From: Bacteriovorax sp.
GTDB lineage: Bacteria; Bdellovibrionota; Bacteriovoracia; Bacteriovoracales; Bacteriovoracaceae
DNA: 64,000 nt
Direction of reading: 5' to 3'
Assembly (NCBI GenBank): GCA_014378525.1
Contig: JACMNL010000074.1
Span: 1 to 64,000 of the forward strand
The notes beneath the pieces were generated by a model. The model did not search any database. It saw nothing but the letters and a program-made list of their open reading frames with translations, and was not told where the DNA came from. Shown in pieces: positions 33,960 to 42,018 of this stretch. A program made the translations under genes and the position numbers. The stretch's first letter is position 1, and every line of letters starts with the position of its first letter.

Positions 33960-34966
33960 TGTTTCGCTGCTTTTGCAAAACCCTCAGCTAAACATGCATT
34001 GATTCTGGCAGTTCCTTCAGGAAGTTTTGAGCATTTCATTGGAGCATCAACCTGTTTACCTTTATATTCTAAAAACAACATGAACCCACCAGTATTCGGA
34101 TCAATCCCCGGATAAATTTCAACTCCACTGCGGTTTTCTTTATTCCCATTAAATGCATTCATCGCAAGTTTGGTTACTAAGTGCCCAGCTACTGCTCCGA
34201 TAATAACATCAGATGCCCAGTGTGCCTGATCATGCATACGAGCATAAGCAGTGATGGCAGCAATTCCGTATGCAACATAGGGAACTACTGGGTAGTCATC
34301 TTTATACATTTCAGAAATTACTGTCGCAATTGTGAAGGCCTCTGAAGTGTGACCAGAATAAAAAGATTTATCCCCCGAGTTGAAAAAACTATAAGGGCCT
34401 TCACCTTTTATCGGACGTGATCTTCCAAAAGTATTTTTGACTGCTGTTACTGCAATAGCTGAAGCCAGACTTGATCCAACCATGAAAAGTCCTGCTCTTT
34501 TAAGTTTATCATTTTCAAAATACATACCGATAAAATATGAACCTGCCGCGATTCCTAATCCTGCCGTACCAGTCCCTAAAAAATTTCCTACTGTTGCAAT
34601 TGGTTTTGTAATTTGAGATTTATGGTTTTGAACTACATCCATAATCTCCTGATCATTTCTAAATGCCACAACTCCTAAGCTGGTTGCAGCAGCAAGAGTT
34701 AATAGTTCAGTATTATCCAGGGCCAGCGGTATAAAGATAGATTTTTCTTTATCCTGCGATAGATAGCTTTCAAGTGTATATGAATCAAGAATTGTTCCAT
34801 TGAATTTTGCAATTTCAATTTCCTGCTCTGCTGTACAACCAAATATAGTTTTTCTACAGGCCTTCACTTCTCTCACCATAGAGCCGTAATCTAGATTTAA
34901 TGGTTTTTCTGCCATCGCCTGGAACGAAAAAATTAAAGTCAGAATAAGAACTAGTTTTGATTTCAT
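33956..34966 (-). CDS. PAP2-family phosphatase, secreted/membrane
   Basis: A 336-residue protein with an N-terminal signal peptide (ending QAMAEKP), several hydrophobic segments in the middle and the PAP2 motifs KNTFGRSRP, SFYSGHTSEAF and ARMHDQAHWASD near residues 190-265. It also has a C-terminal extension (about 60 residues, two cysteines) not seen in the other PAP2 proteins here. Substrate unknown. GAGAGG ribosome site. Its upstream region has two strong palindromes. Confidence 0.82.
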   Translation of the reverse strand: MKSKLVLILTLIFSFQAMAEKPLNLDYGSMVREVKACRKTIFGCTAEQEIEIAKFNGTILDSYTLESYLSQDKEKSIFIPLALDNTELLTLAAATSLGVVAFRNDQEIMDVVQNHKSQITKPIATVGNFLGTGTAGLGIAAGSYFIGMYFENDKLKRAGLFMVGSSLASAIAVTAVKNTFGRSRPIKGEGPYSFFNSGDKSFYSGHTSEAFTIATVISEMYKDDYPVVPYVAYGIAAITAYARMHDQAHWASDVIIGAVAGHLVTKLAMNAFNGNKENRSGVEIYPGIDPNTGGFMLFLEYKGKQVDAPMKCSKLPEGTARINACLAEGFAKAAKH

Positions 34967-35055
34967 ATATCCTCTCTAAACGTGTTGTTAAATTATTGTA
35001 CCTGTTACAAATAACGTTTTAGTAAAGGCTGTAAAAAGGAATGACTTTAGGGGGT

Positions 35056-35110
35056 AGTGTATAAATTTTATACACTCATACTATAAATACTTAATAATAA
35101 GTATTTATAG
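35056..35110. repeat. two AT-rich palindromes between tolC-like and PAP2 genes
   Basis: The first is a 21-bp dyad (35056-35076, 10-bp arms about one central base, AGTGTATAAA/TTTATACACT). The second is a perfect 13-bp inverted repeat (35081-35093 with 35098-35110) with a 4-nt loop. They lie after the TolC-like stop and 90-140 bp before the PAP2 start; the first looks like an operator, the second like an AT-rich terminator or second operator. Confidence 0.5.
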
Positions 35111-35134
35111 CAAGTTTAGAAGCTCAACTTAAAT

Positions 35135-36430
35135 TTAAATTAAGGCCGGATCAAGCTCTTTGCCCATTTCGTATGAAAGGTCAGAGAGTCTCATTTCATA
35201 GTTGTAGATCGCTTCTACATACTGCTGATAAATAGTGGCCTTCATAGTATAAGACTCAATAATATCTTTTGCCGGTGTAATCCCTAGAGCAACACCCGAA
35301 GCGATATTATTGAGCAGCTTTTTAGAAGTCTTATATGATTTTTCAAGTTCAGTTGCTTTTTTCTGCGCTTCCATTAAATCCAGATAAATTTTTTCAATTT
35401 TAATCGGAAGATTTTTCTGTGCGAAGTCCTGCTGTGCTCTTACTGTTTCAAGTTCAATGCGTGCATTGCTGACGTTGCTCGACTTAATTCCGAAATCGAT
35501 ATCCCATGTGAATCCTACTCCGACAGAAAAGTCTGAACGGTTGTATGGATCGTAGGCAAACTTCGAGGCCTGTTTGGTGGCCTTCGCAGTATTCAGATAA
35601 TTAAATGAAGAAAAAATTCCGAAAATGGGAAGCTGGGCTTTTTTCTCACTTGTAAGCCAGGCCTGTTTAGCATCAATGCCGATAGATGCTTTTCTCAAGT
35701 CAACGTTGGTTGTTGCAAGCTGAGCATTGAGTGCTTCAAGAGTAGGAAGCTGTCTTTGAGAGTATTCAATCCAGTCCTGTTCAACTTTCGGGTCGGCATC
35801 TTGAGTGATGTACTTAAAACCTAAAATACTTTGAGCGAGTCCTTTTTCAATTTCAAATTTCTTAACCTGTGCAAGAGACCTGAAAAGTTCAAGTTTTGTC
35901 ATTTCTTCAGAGCCGTTTTTTTTGCCTTTCATACCTGCTAAAACATCATCAAGATCTTTTAGTGTTGAGCCGGCAAAATCATTCAGGCTCGAAGCGTACT
36001 GGAAACCGTAATAATATTCTTTTACTTTTTTAACCAGTTCAGCTTCTTTTCTTTCAACATCAAGCTCCTTAACTTTTAAGTTTCCTTCTGCAGCTCTCGT
36101 AAGATCGCTCTGGCGGTTAAACATAAAAATGGGAATTTTTAAATCGACGTTGGCAAGATAGGTGATGGTATCAACGTTTGCTGAACGTGAAGATGTGACA
36201 GCATTACCTTGTGAACTTTTATTGGGACCGAAACCACCAAGAATGGATAGTCGTGGTCTTGTTTCACCGTCGATGCGTGCGAAAAAAGTTTGTGCCTTAT
36301 CAATTTCAAACTGTTCAATTTTTATTTCTGGATGGGTCTTAGTCAGGGCAATTAATTCTTTCAGCTGATAAACTTTTGCTTCAGCTGCTGCAGTAAAAAG
36401 TAAATTGATGACGACTAAGTATCTAAGCAT
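35135..36430 (-). CDS. TolC-family outer-membrane efflux protein
   Basis: A 431-residue protein with a signal peptide and two long alpha-helical repeats, the layout of the TolC/OEP family. The first helix bundle starts at LKELIALTKTHPEIKIEQFE and the second half carries FSVGVGFTWDIDFG and a long coiled-coil. It would form a trimeric outer-membrane channel-tunnel. Its ATG overlaps the stop of the MlaC-like gene by one base (TAATG), so it works with that protein and presumably with the RND transporter encoded divergently. Confidence 0.88.
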   Translation of the reverse strand: MLRYLVVINLLFTAAAEAKVYQLKELIALTKTHPEIKIEQFEIDKAQTFFARIDGETRPRLSILGGFGPNKSSQGNAVTSSRSANVDTITYLANVDLKIPIFMFNRQSDLTRAAEGNLKVKELDVERKEAELVKKVKEYYYGFQYASSLNDFAGSTLKDLDDVLAGMKGKKNGSEEMTKLELFRSLAQVKKFEIEKGLAQSILGFKYITQDADPKVEQDWIEYSQRQLPTLEALNAQLATTNVDLRKASIGIDAKQAWLTSEKKAQLPIFGIFSSFNYLNTAKATKQASKFAYDPYNRSDFSVGVGFTWDIDFGIKSSNVSNARIELETVRAQQDFAQKNLPIKIEKIYLDLMEAQKKATELEKSYKTSKKLLNNIASGVALGITPAKDIIESYTMKATIYQQYVEAIYNYEMRLSDLSYEMGKELDPALI

Positions 36431-37005
36431 TAGACCTTCGTATTAAGTGCCACTACACGTTTGTTAATCATGTCTTTCACACCTGACCAGCCTTTTTCTT
36501 TTAGGGTCTTTGTCATTTTATCATTGATAGTGTTTACCCATGATTCATCATCAATTGAGATGTCGATAACTTTCCATTCAGATCCCGACTTTACCAGCTT
36601 GTATTTTACGTCTGTCTTTTCACCTTTTTTAGCAACGACAGAAGGAACTGTTGCTTTGTTGTCATCAAGAAGAGTGCTTTTGTAAGTGATCTTTACACCT
36701 TTTAAGAACTCAGGTGCTTTTGGATAAACAGTTTTAGTGATGATTTCTTTAATGCTGTCTTCAAACCATTTGAGATCAGCGGCCGATCTTTTTTTAGCTT
36801 CACTTCCAAGGATGTTTAAAGACATTTGGTGGAAATCAAAGTGTGAGTCAAGTTCAGCTTTTGTCTTTGGATTATGTAACGGGTTTTCTTTTTGAGCTAA
36901 CGTAAAAATATTTTGAATTAACGTCTCTGGAGCATCATTTGATGTTGTTTGGGCTTTGACGAATACAGGAAGTAAAAGTAAAAAGGCTAATAAAATAAAC
37001 TTCAT
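36430..37005 (-). CDS. MlaC/Ttg2D-like periplasmic phospholipid-binding protein
   Basis: A 191-residue periplasmic protein with a signal peptide (ending FVKAQ). It matches the MlaC/Ttg2D/HpnM family: the HFDFHQMSLNILG segment, VKITYKSTLLDDNKATV and KLVKSGSEWKVIDISIDDESW followed by the C-terminal helix. Members shuttle phospholipids or hopanoids through the periplasm. It is divergent from the RND/MMPL gene with only 58 bp between, the arrangement of a shared promoter. Confidence 0.85.
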   Translation of the reverse strand: MKFILLAFLLLLPVFVKAQTTSNDAPETLIQNIFTLAQKENPLHNPKTKAELDSHFDFHQMSLNILGSEAKKRSAADLKWFEDSIKEIITKTVYPKAPEFLKGVKITYKSTLLDDNKATVPSVVAKKGEKTDVKYKLVKSGSEWKVIDISIDDESWVNTINDKMTKTLKEKGWSGVKDMINKRVVALNTKV

Positions 37006-37063
37006 TATTTGGTCCTGTTAGATATTTAATTTAATAGGGTCAATATAGAAACAGAGAGCGCCA

Positions 37064-39415
37064 ATGTCTATTCTAAAATGGAATCTAAAGAATATTTACG
37101 TACTGCCTGTCCTGGCTTTAATTCTAAGCATTTGGGGTGGTATGCAGGCCACGAAGCTTGAAGTAAATATGGATTTATCCGGTCTCCTTTCGGATACCAA
37201 CCCGGCCGTTGTAGAAATGAACCACGTTTCGGAAATCGTAGGGGGCGGAGGTTATCTGATTACTCTGGTCGGTCCGATGGTATCTCCGGAAAAAACTCTT
37301 CCGAAAATTACTGAGGCCATGAAGAGCGTTCCAAGAATTAAATACTCTTACTACGAAAGAGAAACATACGCGCTCAAAGACAAAGCTCTTTTTATCATCA
37401 GCAAAAAAGAATTCAATCAGATGAGCCAGTATGCTCAAAGTCTCTTCGCAGATAAAAAAATTGATAATACAGGTCTTGATCTTTTCGCTGAAGGCGATAA
37501 CTCAGATGATGTTGCTGAAGCAAAAAAATTCTTTCTTGATCTGAAAAAGAAAATTCCTCAAGACCGCTATTTTTTATCAAAAGATAAAAAGTACGCGATG
37601 CTTTTAATCAAGCCAGACTTCGGTTCAACTGATTTAAAACTCGGCGAAGAGCTGATTAAAAATGTGAACGATGCAATGGCGAAGATTCCTGGAACAAAAA
37701 TTCCATATAATCTTAACGGGCGTTACGTAGAAAAAATTAAAGACAAAGAACAATTCGACCGCGATATCGCAAAAACTTCGATCATCTCGACAGTTCTTTT
37801 AATTATCGTTCTCTTCTTCGGTCTAGGAACAATGAGGGCCGGATGGTTTACCCTTGCCGGAGTTTTCATGGCGATGGGGCAGACAGTTGGTCTCGCTTAC
37901 CTGATGGTCGGACGAATCAATATATTAACCGGATTTTTGCTCGCGATCTTATCCGGGCTTGGATCTGAATACGGAATCCACTTTGTCCGCAGATACCTGG
38001 CCGAAAGACAAGCAGGTAAAGACCAGAAAACGGCCATCGAAGATACGTACATGGTCATGGGACGTTCATTATTTTCAGCGGCACTGACTTCCGCAGCAGC
38101 ATTTTTCATACTTGCGATCTCGGACTTCAGAGGATTTTCTGAACTGGGAATTATCGCAGGACTTGGTGTTGTGTGTATCTATTTTACATTCATGTGTATT
38201 TTTCCATTGGGAGCAAAACTTCTTCCGATCAAAGCAGAAGGAAGTATCAAGGAAAAAATCTCACGCTTTTTCTACGCTTACCCATTTAAGACAAAGTACG
38301 TTTATTTTTACCTGATCCTGATACCAGTAATGGGTTATGGATTATGGAATGCTTATTTCGAATTCGACTTCGAGAGATTGCATAACTTTTCAAAAGAAAC
38401 TCAGGCGCTGAATAAATTATCTGACGATCTTTACGGCAGAGCGATTACACCTTCGGCAATTTTAACCCGCGACCGCGAGCAGGCAAAAGAACTGGAAGCA
38501 TGGTTAAACAGCGAAGCGAACGACGAAACGGTGGCCCAGGTTATCGGTTACAACACACTTGTTCCTGATGATATGCAATCACGTTATAGAAAGATCCAGA
38601 AGATCAAAAATAAAGTTAACGAAATTCCTCATAAGGAAATAGAAGAAAAACTTCAGGTGAAATACGAACAGGTTGAGAAGTGGCTAAACACTGCTCCTTA
38701 TGGAGATGAGCTGGTTCCAAAATCTCTGGCCGACAACTTCGGGCCCGATAAAAATATTATTCTCGTTTTCCCTAAGCAACGTCAGGGGACCTACGACAAT
38801 ATCAACCGTTATGCGAACACGTTGTTAAAAGCGAAAAAATTATTTCCCGGAATGGAAGTCGGTTCAGATACGCTGGTGTTCTCGGCGATCTTAAATCACA
38901 TCATCAAAGACGGACGAATTGTTCTCGTACTCTTTTTAGTCGGTGCGTTTTTCGTTTTCTGGCCGGACTTCCAGAACTTCAGGTACGCCATGATCCTCGA
39001 AGGACAGCTGGTGTTCGGATGTTTATTTCTCGTGGCCTTAATGGGGCTCGTGGATGAACCTTTTACCATTTTAAACGTCGCCATCATTCCGGCCGTTCTT
39101 GCTGCAGGGATTGATATGGGTGTGCACCAGATTCACGATGAAATCGAACACAGAGGCCAGCCTGCCAGATGGCCGGGAAAAAGAGGAACAGCTTTATCAG
39201 CAGCAAAAAGAATTTCAGGTCCCGTTCATTTGGGAATGCTGACATCTATCTGCGGTTTCGGTTCACTACTTTTTGCTGAAGCAAAAATGTTAAATGGTGT
39301 TGGATGGATTTCCATTATGGGACAGGTTTCAATGTACCTGGTGAGTATGGTTTTATTTCCGACATTCAAAGATTACGTTTATTCATTTAGAACTGAAGAA
39401 ATTCAAAAAAAATAA
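37064..39415 (+). CDS. RND/MMPL superfamily transporter (HpnN-like)
   Basis: A 783-residue inner-membrane transporter with two repeats, each of one helix, a periplasmic domain and five helices (about 10-30 and 230-380; about 410-430 and 620-770). The SGLGSEYGIHFVRRYLAER segment in repeat 1 and AAGIDMGVHQIHDEIEHRG in repeat 2 hold the acidic proton-relay residues. The size and neighbours (MlaC-like and TolC-like genes) fit the HpnN/MmpL group that moves lipids toward the outer membrane. Substrate is not evident. Confidence 0.87.
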   Translation: MSILKWNLKNIYVLPVLALILSIWGGMQATKLEVNMDLSGLLSDTNPAVVEMNHVSEIVGGGGYLITLVGPMVSPEKTLPKITEAMKSVPRIKYSYYERETYALKDKALFIISKKEFNQMSQYAQSLFADKKIDNTGLDLFAEGDNSDDVAEAKKFFLDLKKKIPQDRYFLSKDKKYAMLLIKPDFGSTDLKLGEELIKNVNDAMAKIPGTKIPYNLNGRYVEKIKDKEQFDRDIAKTSIISTVLLIIVLFFGLGTMRAGWFTLAGVFMAMGQTVGLAYLMVGRINILTGFLLAILSGLGSEYGIHFVRRYLAERQAGKDQKTAIEDTYMVMGRSLFSAALTSAAAFFILAISDFRGFSELGIIAGLGVVCIYFTFMCIFPLGAKLLPIKAEGSIKEKISRFFYAYPFKTKYVYFYLILIPVMGYGLWNAYFEFDFERLHNFSKETQALNKLSDDLYGRAITPSAILTRDREQAKELEAWLNSEANDETVAQVIGYNTLVPDDMQSRYRKIQKIKNKVNEIPHKEIEEKLQVKYEQVEKWLNTAPYGDELVPKSLADNFGPDKNIILVFPKQRQGTYDNINRYANTLLKAKKLFPGMEVGSDTLVFSAILNHIIKDGRIVLVLFLVGAFFVFWPDFQNFRYAMILEGQLVFGCLFLVALMGLVDEPFTILNVAIIPAVLAAGIDMGVHQIHDEIEHRGQPARWPGKRGTALSAAKRISGPVHLGMLTSICGFGSLLFAEAKMLNGVGWISIMGQVSMYLVSMVLFPTFKDYVYSFRTEEIQKK

Positions 39416-39423
39416 TACGCTGA

Positions 39424-40215
39424 CTAAGCTTTTTTTCTCTTCTCAAACTTGGCCGGGAAATCTTCCATGAAAAAAGATTCCTGTGCCATTTTGAGAGGGT
39501 CCACTGCGATCAGCTTAAACAGATCGTCGTAACTCTCAATCACAAAATAAACCGGCTGAAGAATATCGATTCGGAACTTCGTTCTTAATGCATCCATCGG
39601 TATAAGTGGACGTCTTTCCGGGATATCACTTTCAACAGAATAAATAATTTCAGATTTGCTCGAGAGAATTCCTCCTCCGTAAGCTTTAATCAAGTTGTCC
39701 TCTTTAATCAAACCAAACTCAATCGTAAACCAGAACAGACGGAACATTCTCATTTGTGTTTTTTGATCTGCCTTTAGTGCAAGTTTTCCATACTGGTGCA
39801 TGAACTCAGCATATGGAGCATTGGTCAAAAGCGGGCAGTGACCGAAGAGTTCGTGAAAAACATCCGGCTCTTCGATGTAGTCAATTTCTTCCGGAATGCG
39901 GATGAAATTTGCGGCCGGAAATCTTTTATTTGCAAGCAACGAAAAAAACTTTTCCGGTTGAATAAGAGCGGGGACAGGTTCAACTCCCCAGCCTGTATGC
40001 GATTTTAAAATATCGGTAATCTCATAGTGCTGTGGAATTTTATCTTCAAAATTTAAAATTTCTACGCCTTTTAAATACTCTTTTGAGGCGCGGGTTTTCA
40101 CCAGTTCTTTTTGCCTCTTTAATAAAAAGGCCCATGTTTCATTTTCTGTATGACTGTAATGAGCTGTGCCGTCTTTATCTAAAGTCTTTGAGTGATAGAC
40201 ATGTTTTTTTTTCAT
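39424..40215 (-). CDS. phhA: phenylalanine 4-hydroxylase
   Basis: A 263-residue, single-domain bacterial aromatic amino acid hydroxylase that turns phenylalanine into tyrosine with tetrahydropterin, O2 and non-haem iron. The iron ligands are in PDVFHELFGHCPLL (His121, His126) and WFTIEFGLI (Glu166). The C-terminus (ESYDDLFKLI) is standard. Its ATG overlaps the stop of a START-like gene upstream (ATGA). The pterin-recycling dehydratase is encoded at 19.5 kb. Confidence 0.95.
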   Translation of the reverse strand: MKKKHVYHSKTLDKDGTAHYSHTENETWAFLLKRQKELVKTRASKEYLKGVEILNFEDKIPQHYEITDILKSHTGWGVEPVPALIQPEKFFSLLANKRFPAANFIRIPEEIDYIEEPDVFHELFGHCPLLTNAPYAEFMHQYGKLALKADQKTQMRMFRLFWFTIEFGLIKEDNLIKAYGGGILSSKSEIIYSVESDIPERRPLIPMDALRTKFRIDILQPVYFVIESYDDLFKLIAVDPLKMAQESFFMEDFPAKFEKRKKA

Positions 40216-40637
40216 GAAAGCTCTTTTACATAGATCGGTCTTCTGAGCATAAACATCGCCTTCAAAGCTGGATATAATAATTTATCTGTGAACTTGTTGC
40301 CAGTCGTGAACTCGATATCATCAACGACATTGCACGAATTTTTTCCAGTTCGCTCGATTTTGTGAATGTGCTTCCATGATGTCATCGGAAACGGAATGAT
40401 CGCACCGACATCGACGAAATAAATTTCATCTTCGTTTTCTACAAGATCTGTAATGTGACTTACCCAGCGCTGGCCCGCTACTTTCAAGTGGACTTCATCA
40501 CCTTTTTTGCATCCATCGAAACGAATGATTTCTAGTTTTACCAATGGTGGTTTCAGTGCTGCGAAGAGCTTCACATTAAATTGTGAAAACACACTGCGAT
40601 AATCTTTATTGATAGGAGTTTTTATTAAAATGTTCAT
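40212..40637 (-). CDS. SRPBCC/START-like domain protein
   Basis: A 141-residue soluble protein that looks like a helix-grip (SRPBCC) fold: initial strand, FAALKPPLVKLEIIRFDG, then GDEVHLKVAGQRWVSHITD and a final amphipathic helix (KFTDKLLYPALKAMFMLRR). Such proteins bind a hydrophobic ligand; function here unknown. It is the first gene of a two-gene operon with phhA and is preceded by a 14-bp perfect palindrome, possibly an operator. Confidence 0.65.
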   Translation of the reverse strand: MNILIKTPINKDYRSVFSQFNVKLFAALKPPLVKLEIIRFDGCKKGDEVHLKVAGQRWVSHITDLVENEDEIYFVDVGAIIPFPMTSWKHIHKIERTGKNSCNVVDDIEFTTGNKFTDKLLYPALKAMFMLRRPIYVKELS

Positions 40638-40683
40638 ATAGGAGTTTCTCGGTTTTTTTCACTATGAAAATGAGGTGAATTAG

Positions 40684-40697
40684 TGCTTAATTAAGCA
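40684..40697. promoter_or_regulatory. 14-bp perfect palindrome upstream of phhA operon
   Basis: TGCTTAATTAAGCA is a perfect dyad in the 145-bp region between the divergent START-like/phhA operon and the small secreted-protein genes, 47 bp before the START-like ATG. Candidate operator for either direction. Confidence 0.4.
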
Positions 40698-40739
40698 ATT
40701 GTTTTGATCGGTTATATGAAAAATTAAAATCTTTTAATC

Positions 40740-40753
40740 TGACATAAATGTCA
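40740..40753. promoter_or_regulatory. CusR-like dyad upstream of small secreted-protein genes
   Basis: TGACAT-AA-ATGTCA is an inverted repeat with the TGACA-N4-TGTCA spacing of CusR/CopR-type boxes, followed by a T-rich flank and a partial repeat (AATGTC). It lies 30 bp before the ATG at 40783 and upstream of a gene run that leads to an OmpR-type regulator. Confidence 0.45.
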
Positions 40754-40782
40754 TTTTAATGTCTATTACCGATACTAAGACT

Positions 40783-41025
40783 ATGAAAACGTTATGTGTA
40801 TTATTATTTGCCGCTTTTCTGGCCATCGCTGTTGCAGAGGACTCACAAGTTACTGCTCCACCGGTAGTAGAAGCTCAACCAGCAGTGAATGTAGCTCCAC
40901 GTGTAACGAAGAGTACCAAAGCTTACAAGCTTGCAAAAGAAGCTTGTGTGAAATCCAGCGATGGAAAGCTTAAGGGAAAAAAATTGACTGAATGTATTGT
41001 AAATTATCAAAAGGAAGCAAAATAA
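40783..41025 (+). CDS. small secreted protein with C-terminal Cys pair (PsiF-like?)
   Basis: An 80-residue secreted protein: signal peptide (MKTLCVLLFAAFLAIAVAED), a Pro/Val-rich linker, then a basic C-terminal module with two cysteines (ACVKSSDGKLKGKKLTEC) that resembles a single PsiF-type repeat. The start at 40783 is preferred over 40759 because it places the signal peptide at the N-terminus. It shares the Cys-X(15-16)-Cys design with the next gene and lies behind a CusR-like dyad. Confidence 0.6.
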   Translation: MKTLCVLLFAAFLAIAVAEDSQVTAPPVVEAQPAVNVAPRVTKSTKAYKLAKEACVKSSDGKLKGKKLTECIVNYQKEAK

Positions 41026-41053
41026 TTTGTTTCCCATAAACCTAGGGAGTTTT

Positions 41054-41275
41054 ATGAAATCTTTATTAGTAATCGCACTTGCTCTTGTATCTGTTTCTTC
41101 TTTCGCAGCTGACCACAAAATGGATTCAAAAATGGATTCTCACAAAGCTGCTATGGAAGCATGCAAAGAACACTCAAAAGACAAAAAAGCATTCGACGCT
41201 TGTATTGCTGAGCACTCAAAAGCTGCTCCAGCTACAGAAGCTGCAGCTCCAACTGCTCCTGCTGCTAAAAAATAA
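41054..41275 (+). CDS. small secreted protein with Cys pair and Ala/Pro tail
   Basis: A 73-residue secreted protein: signal peptide (ending VSSFAAD), a His/Met/Lys/Asp-rich stretch (HKMDSKMDSHKAAM), a Cys pair (ACKEHSKDKKAFDAC) and an Ala/Pro tail. The His and Met residues could bind metal. TAGGGAG precedes ATG 41054. It ends at a terminator, so most transcription stops before the two-component genes. No family known. Confidence 0.6.
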   Translation: MKSLLVIALALVSVSSFAADHKMDSKMDSHKAAMEACKEHSKDKKAFDACIAEHSKAAPATEAAAPTAPAAKK

Positions 41276-41302
41276 TTTCAGATTTAAATCTAGAATTTAT
41301 AT

Positions 41303-41328
41303 GGGGAACTCATTGAGTTCCCCTTTTT
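41303..41328 (+). terminator. intrinsic terminator after small secreted-protein genes
   Basis: A perfect 9-bp stem (GGGGAACTC 41303-41311 with GAGTTCCCC 41315-41323), 3-nt loop and five T residues. The regulator gene starts 20 bp later, so this may act as an attenuator between the small genes and the two-component pair. Confidence 0.85.
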
Positions 41329-41347
41329 ATTTTCATATACTGAGCAT

Positions 41348-42016
41348 ATGAGAATTCTAATAGTCGAAGACCAGCCAAAAATGGCAAGTTTTATTAAAAA
41401 AGGCCTGACTGCTCACGGATACATTGTCGACATTTCTGAAACAGGAATGGGCGCTGAAGGTATGGTCGTGGAAAACGAATACGACCTGATCGTTCTTGAC
41501 GTCAATCTTCCGGATCAAAACGGAATGGATACAGCAAGACATCTTCGCCGCGACGGCTGCCGCATGCCGATCCTGATGCTTACAGCACTCTCAACAACCA
41601 AAGATAAAATTCACGGACTCGATTCAGGTGCAGATGATTATCTCACTAAGCCTTTCGACTTCGAAGAACTTCTCGCTCGCGTTCGTGCACTGTTGAGAAG
41701 AAATAACGGAAGCGAAAATTCCAAACTTCGTTTCGGTGATATCGAACTCGACCTGGTTCAAAGAAGAGTTGTGAGAAACAACACAGAAGTGAATTTAACG
41801 GCAAAGGAATTTTCGCTTTTAGAATACTTCATGAGAAATCCCAAGCGTCCCATCACCCGCGTAGAAATCAGCGAACACGTGTGGGATGTTAATTTCGATA
41901 CCAACACCAACATCATCGATGTTTATATCAATATGCTGAGAAAAAAAATCGACTCACCATTTGATAAAAAAATGATCCATACTATGGTGGGCTTTGGTTA
42001 CATCCTTAAAGATTAA
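41348..42016 (+). CDS. OmpR-family response regulator (CusR/CopR-like)
   Basis: A 222-residue regulator: receiver with EDQ (7-9), phosphoacceptor Asp51 in LIVLDVNLPDQNG and TKPFDFEELLARV, then a winged helix with VNLTAKEFSLLEYFM and IIDVYINMLRKKID. This subgroup (CusR/CopR/PcoR-like) typically answers to metals or envelope stress. It is followed 2 bp later by its kinase. A CusR-type dyad 600 bp upstream suggests it controls the two small secreted-protein genes. Confidence 0.93.
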   Translation: MRILIVEDQPKMASFIKKGLTAHGYIVDISETGMGAEGMVVENEYDLIVLDVNLPDQNGMDTARHLRRDGCRMPILMLTALSTTKDKIHGLDSGADDYLTKPFDFEELLARVRALLRRNNGSENSKLRFGDIELDLVQRRVVRNNTEVNLTAKEFSLLEYFMRNPKRPITRVEISEHVWDVNFDTNTNIIDVYINMLRKKIDSPFDKKMIHTMVGFGYILKD

Positions 42017-42018
42017 AT

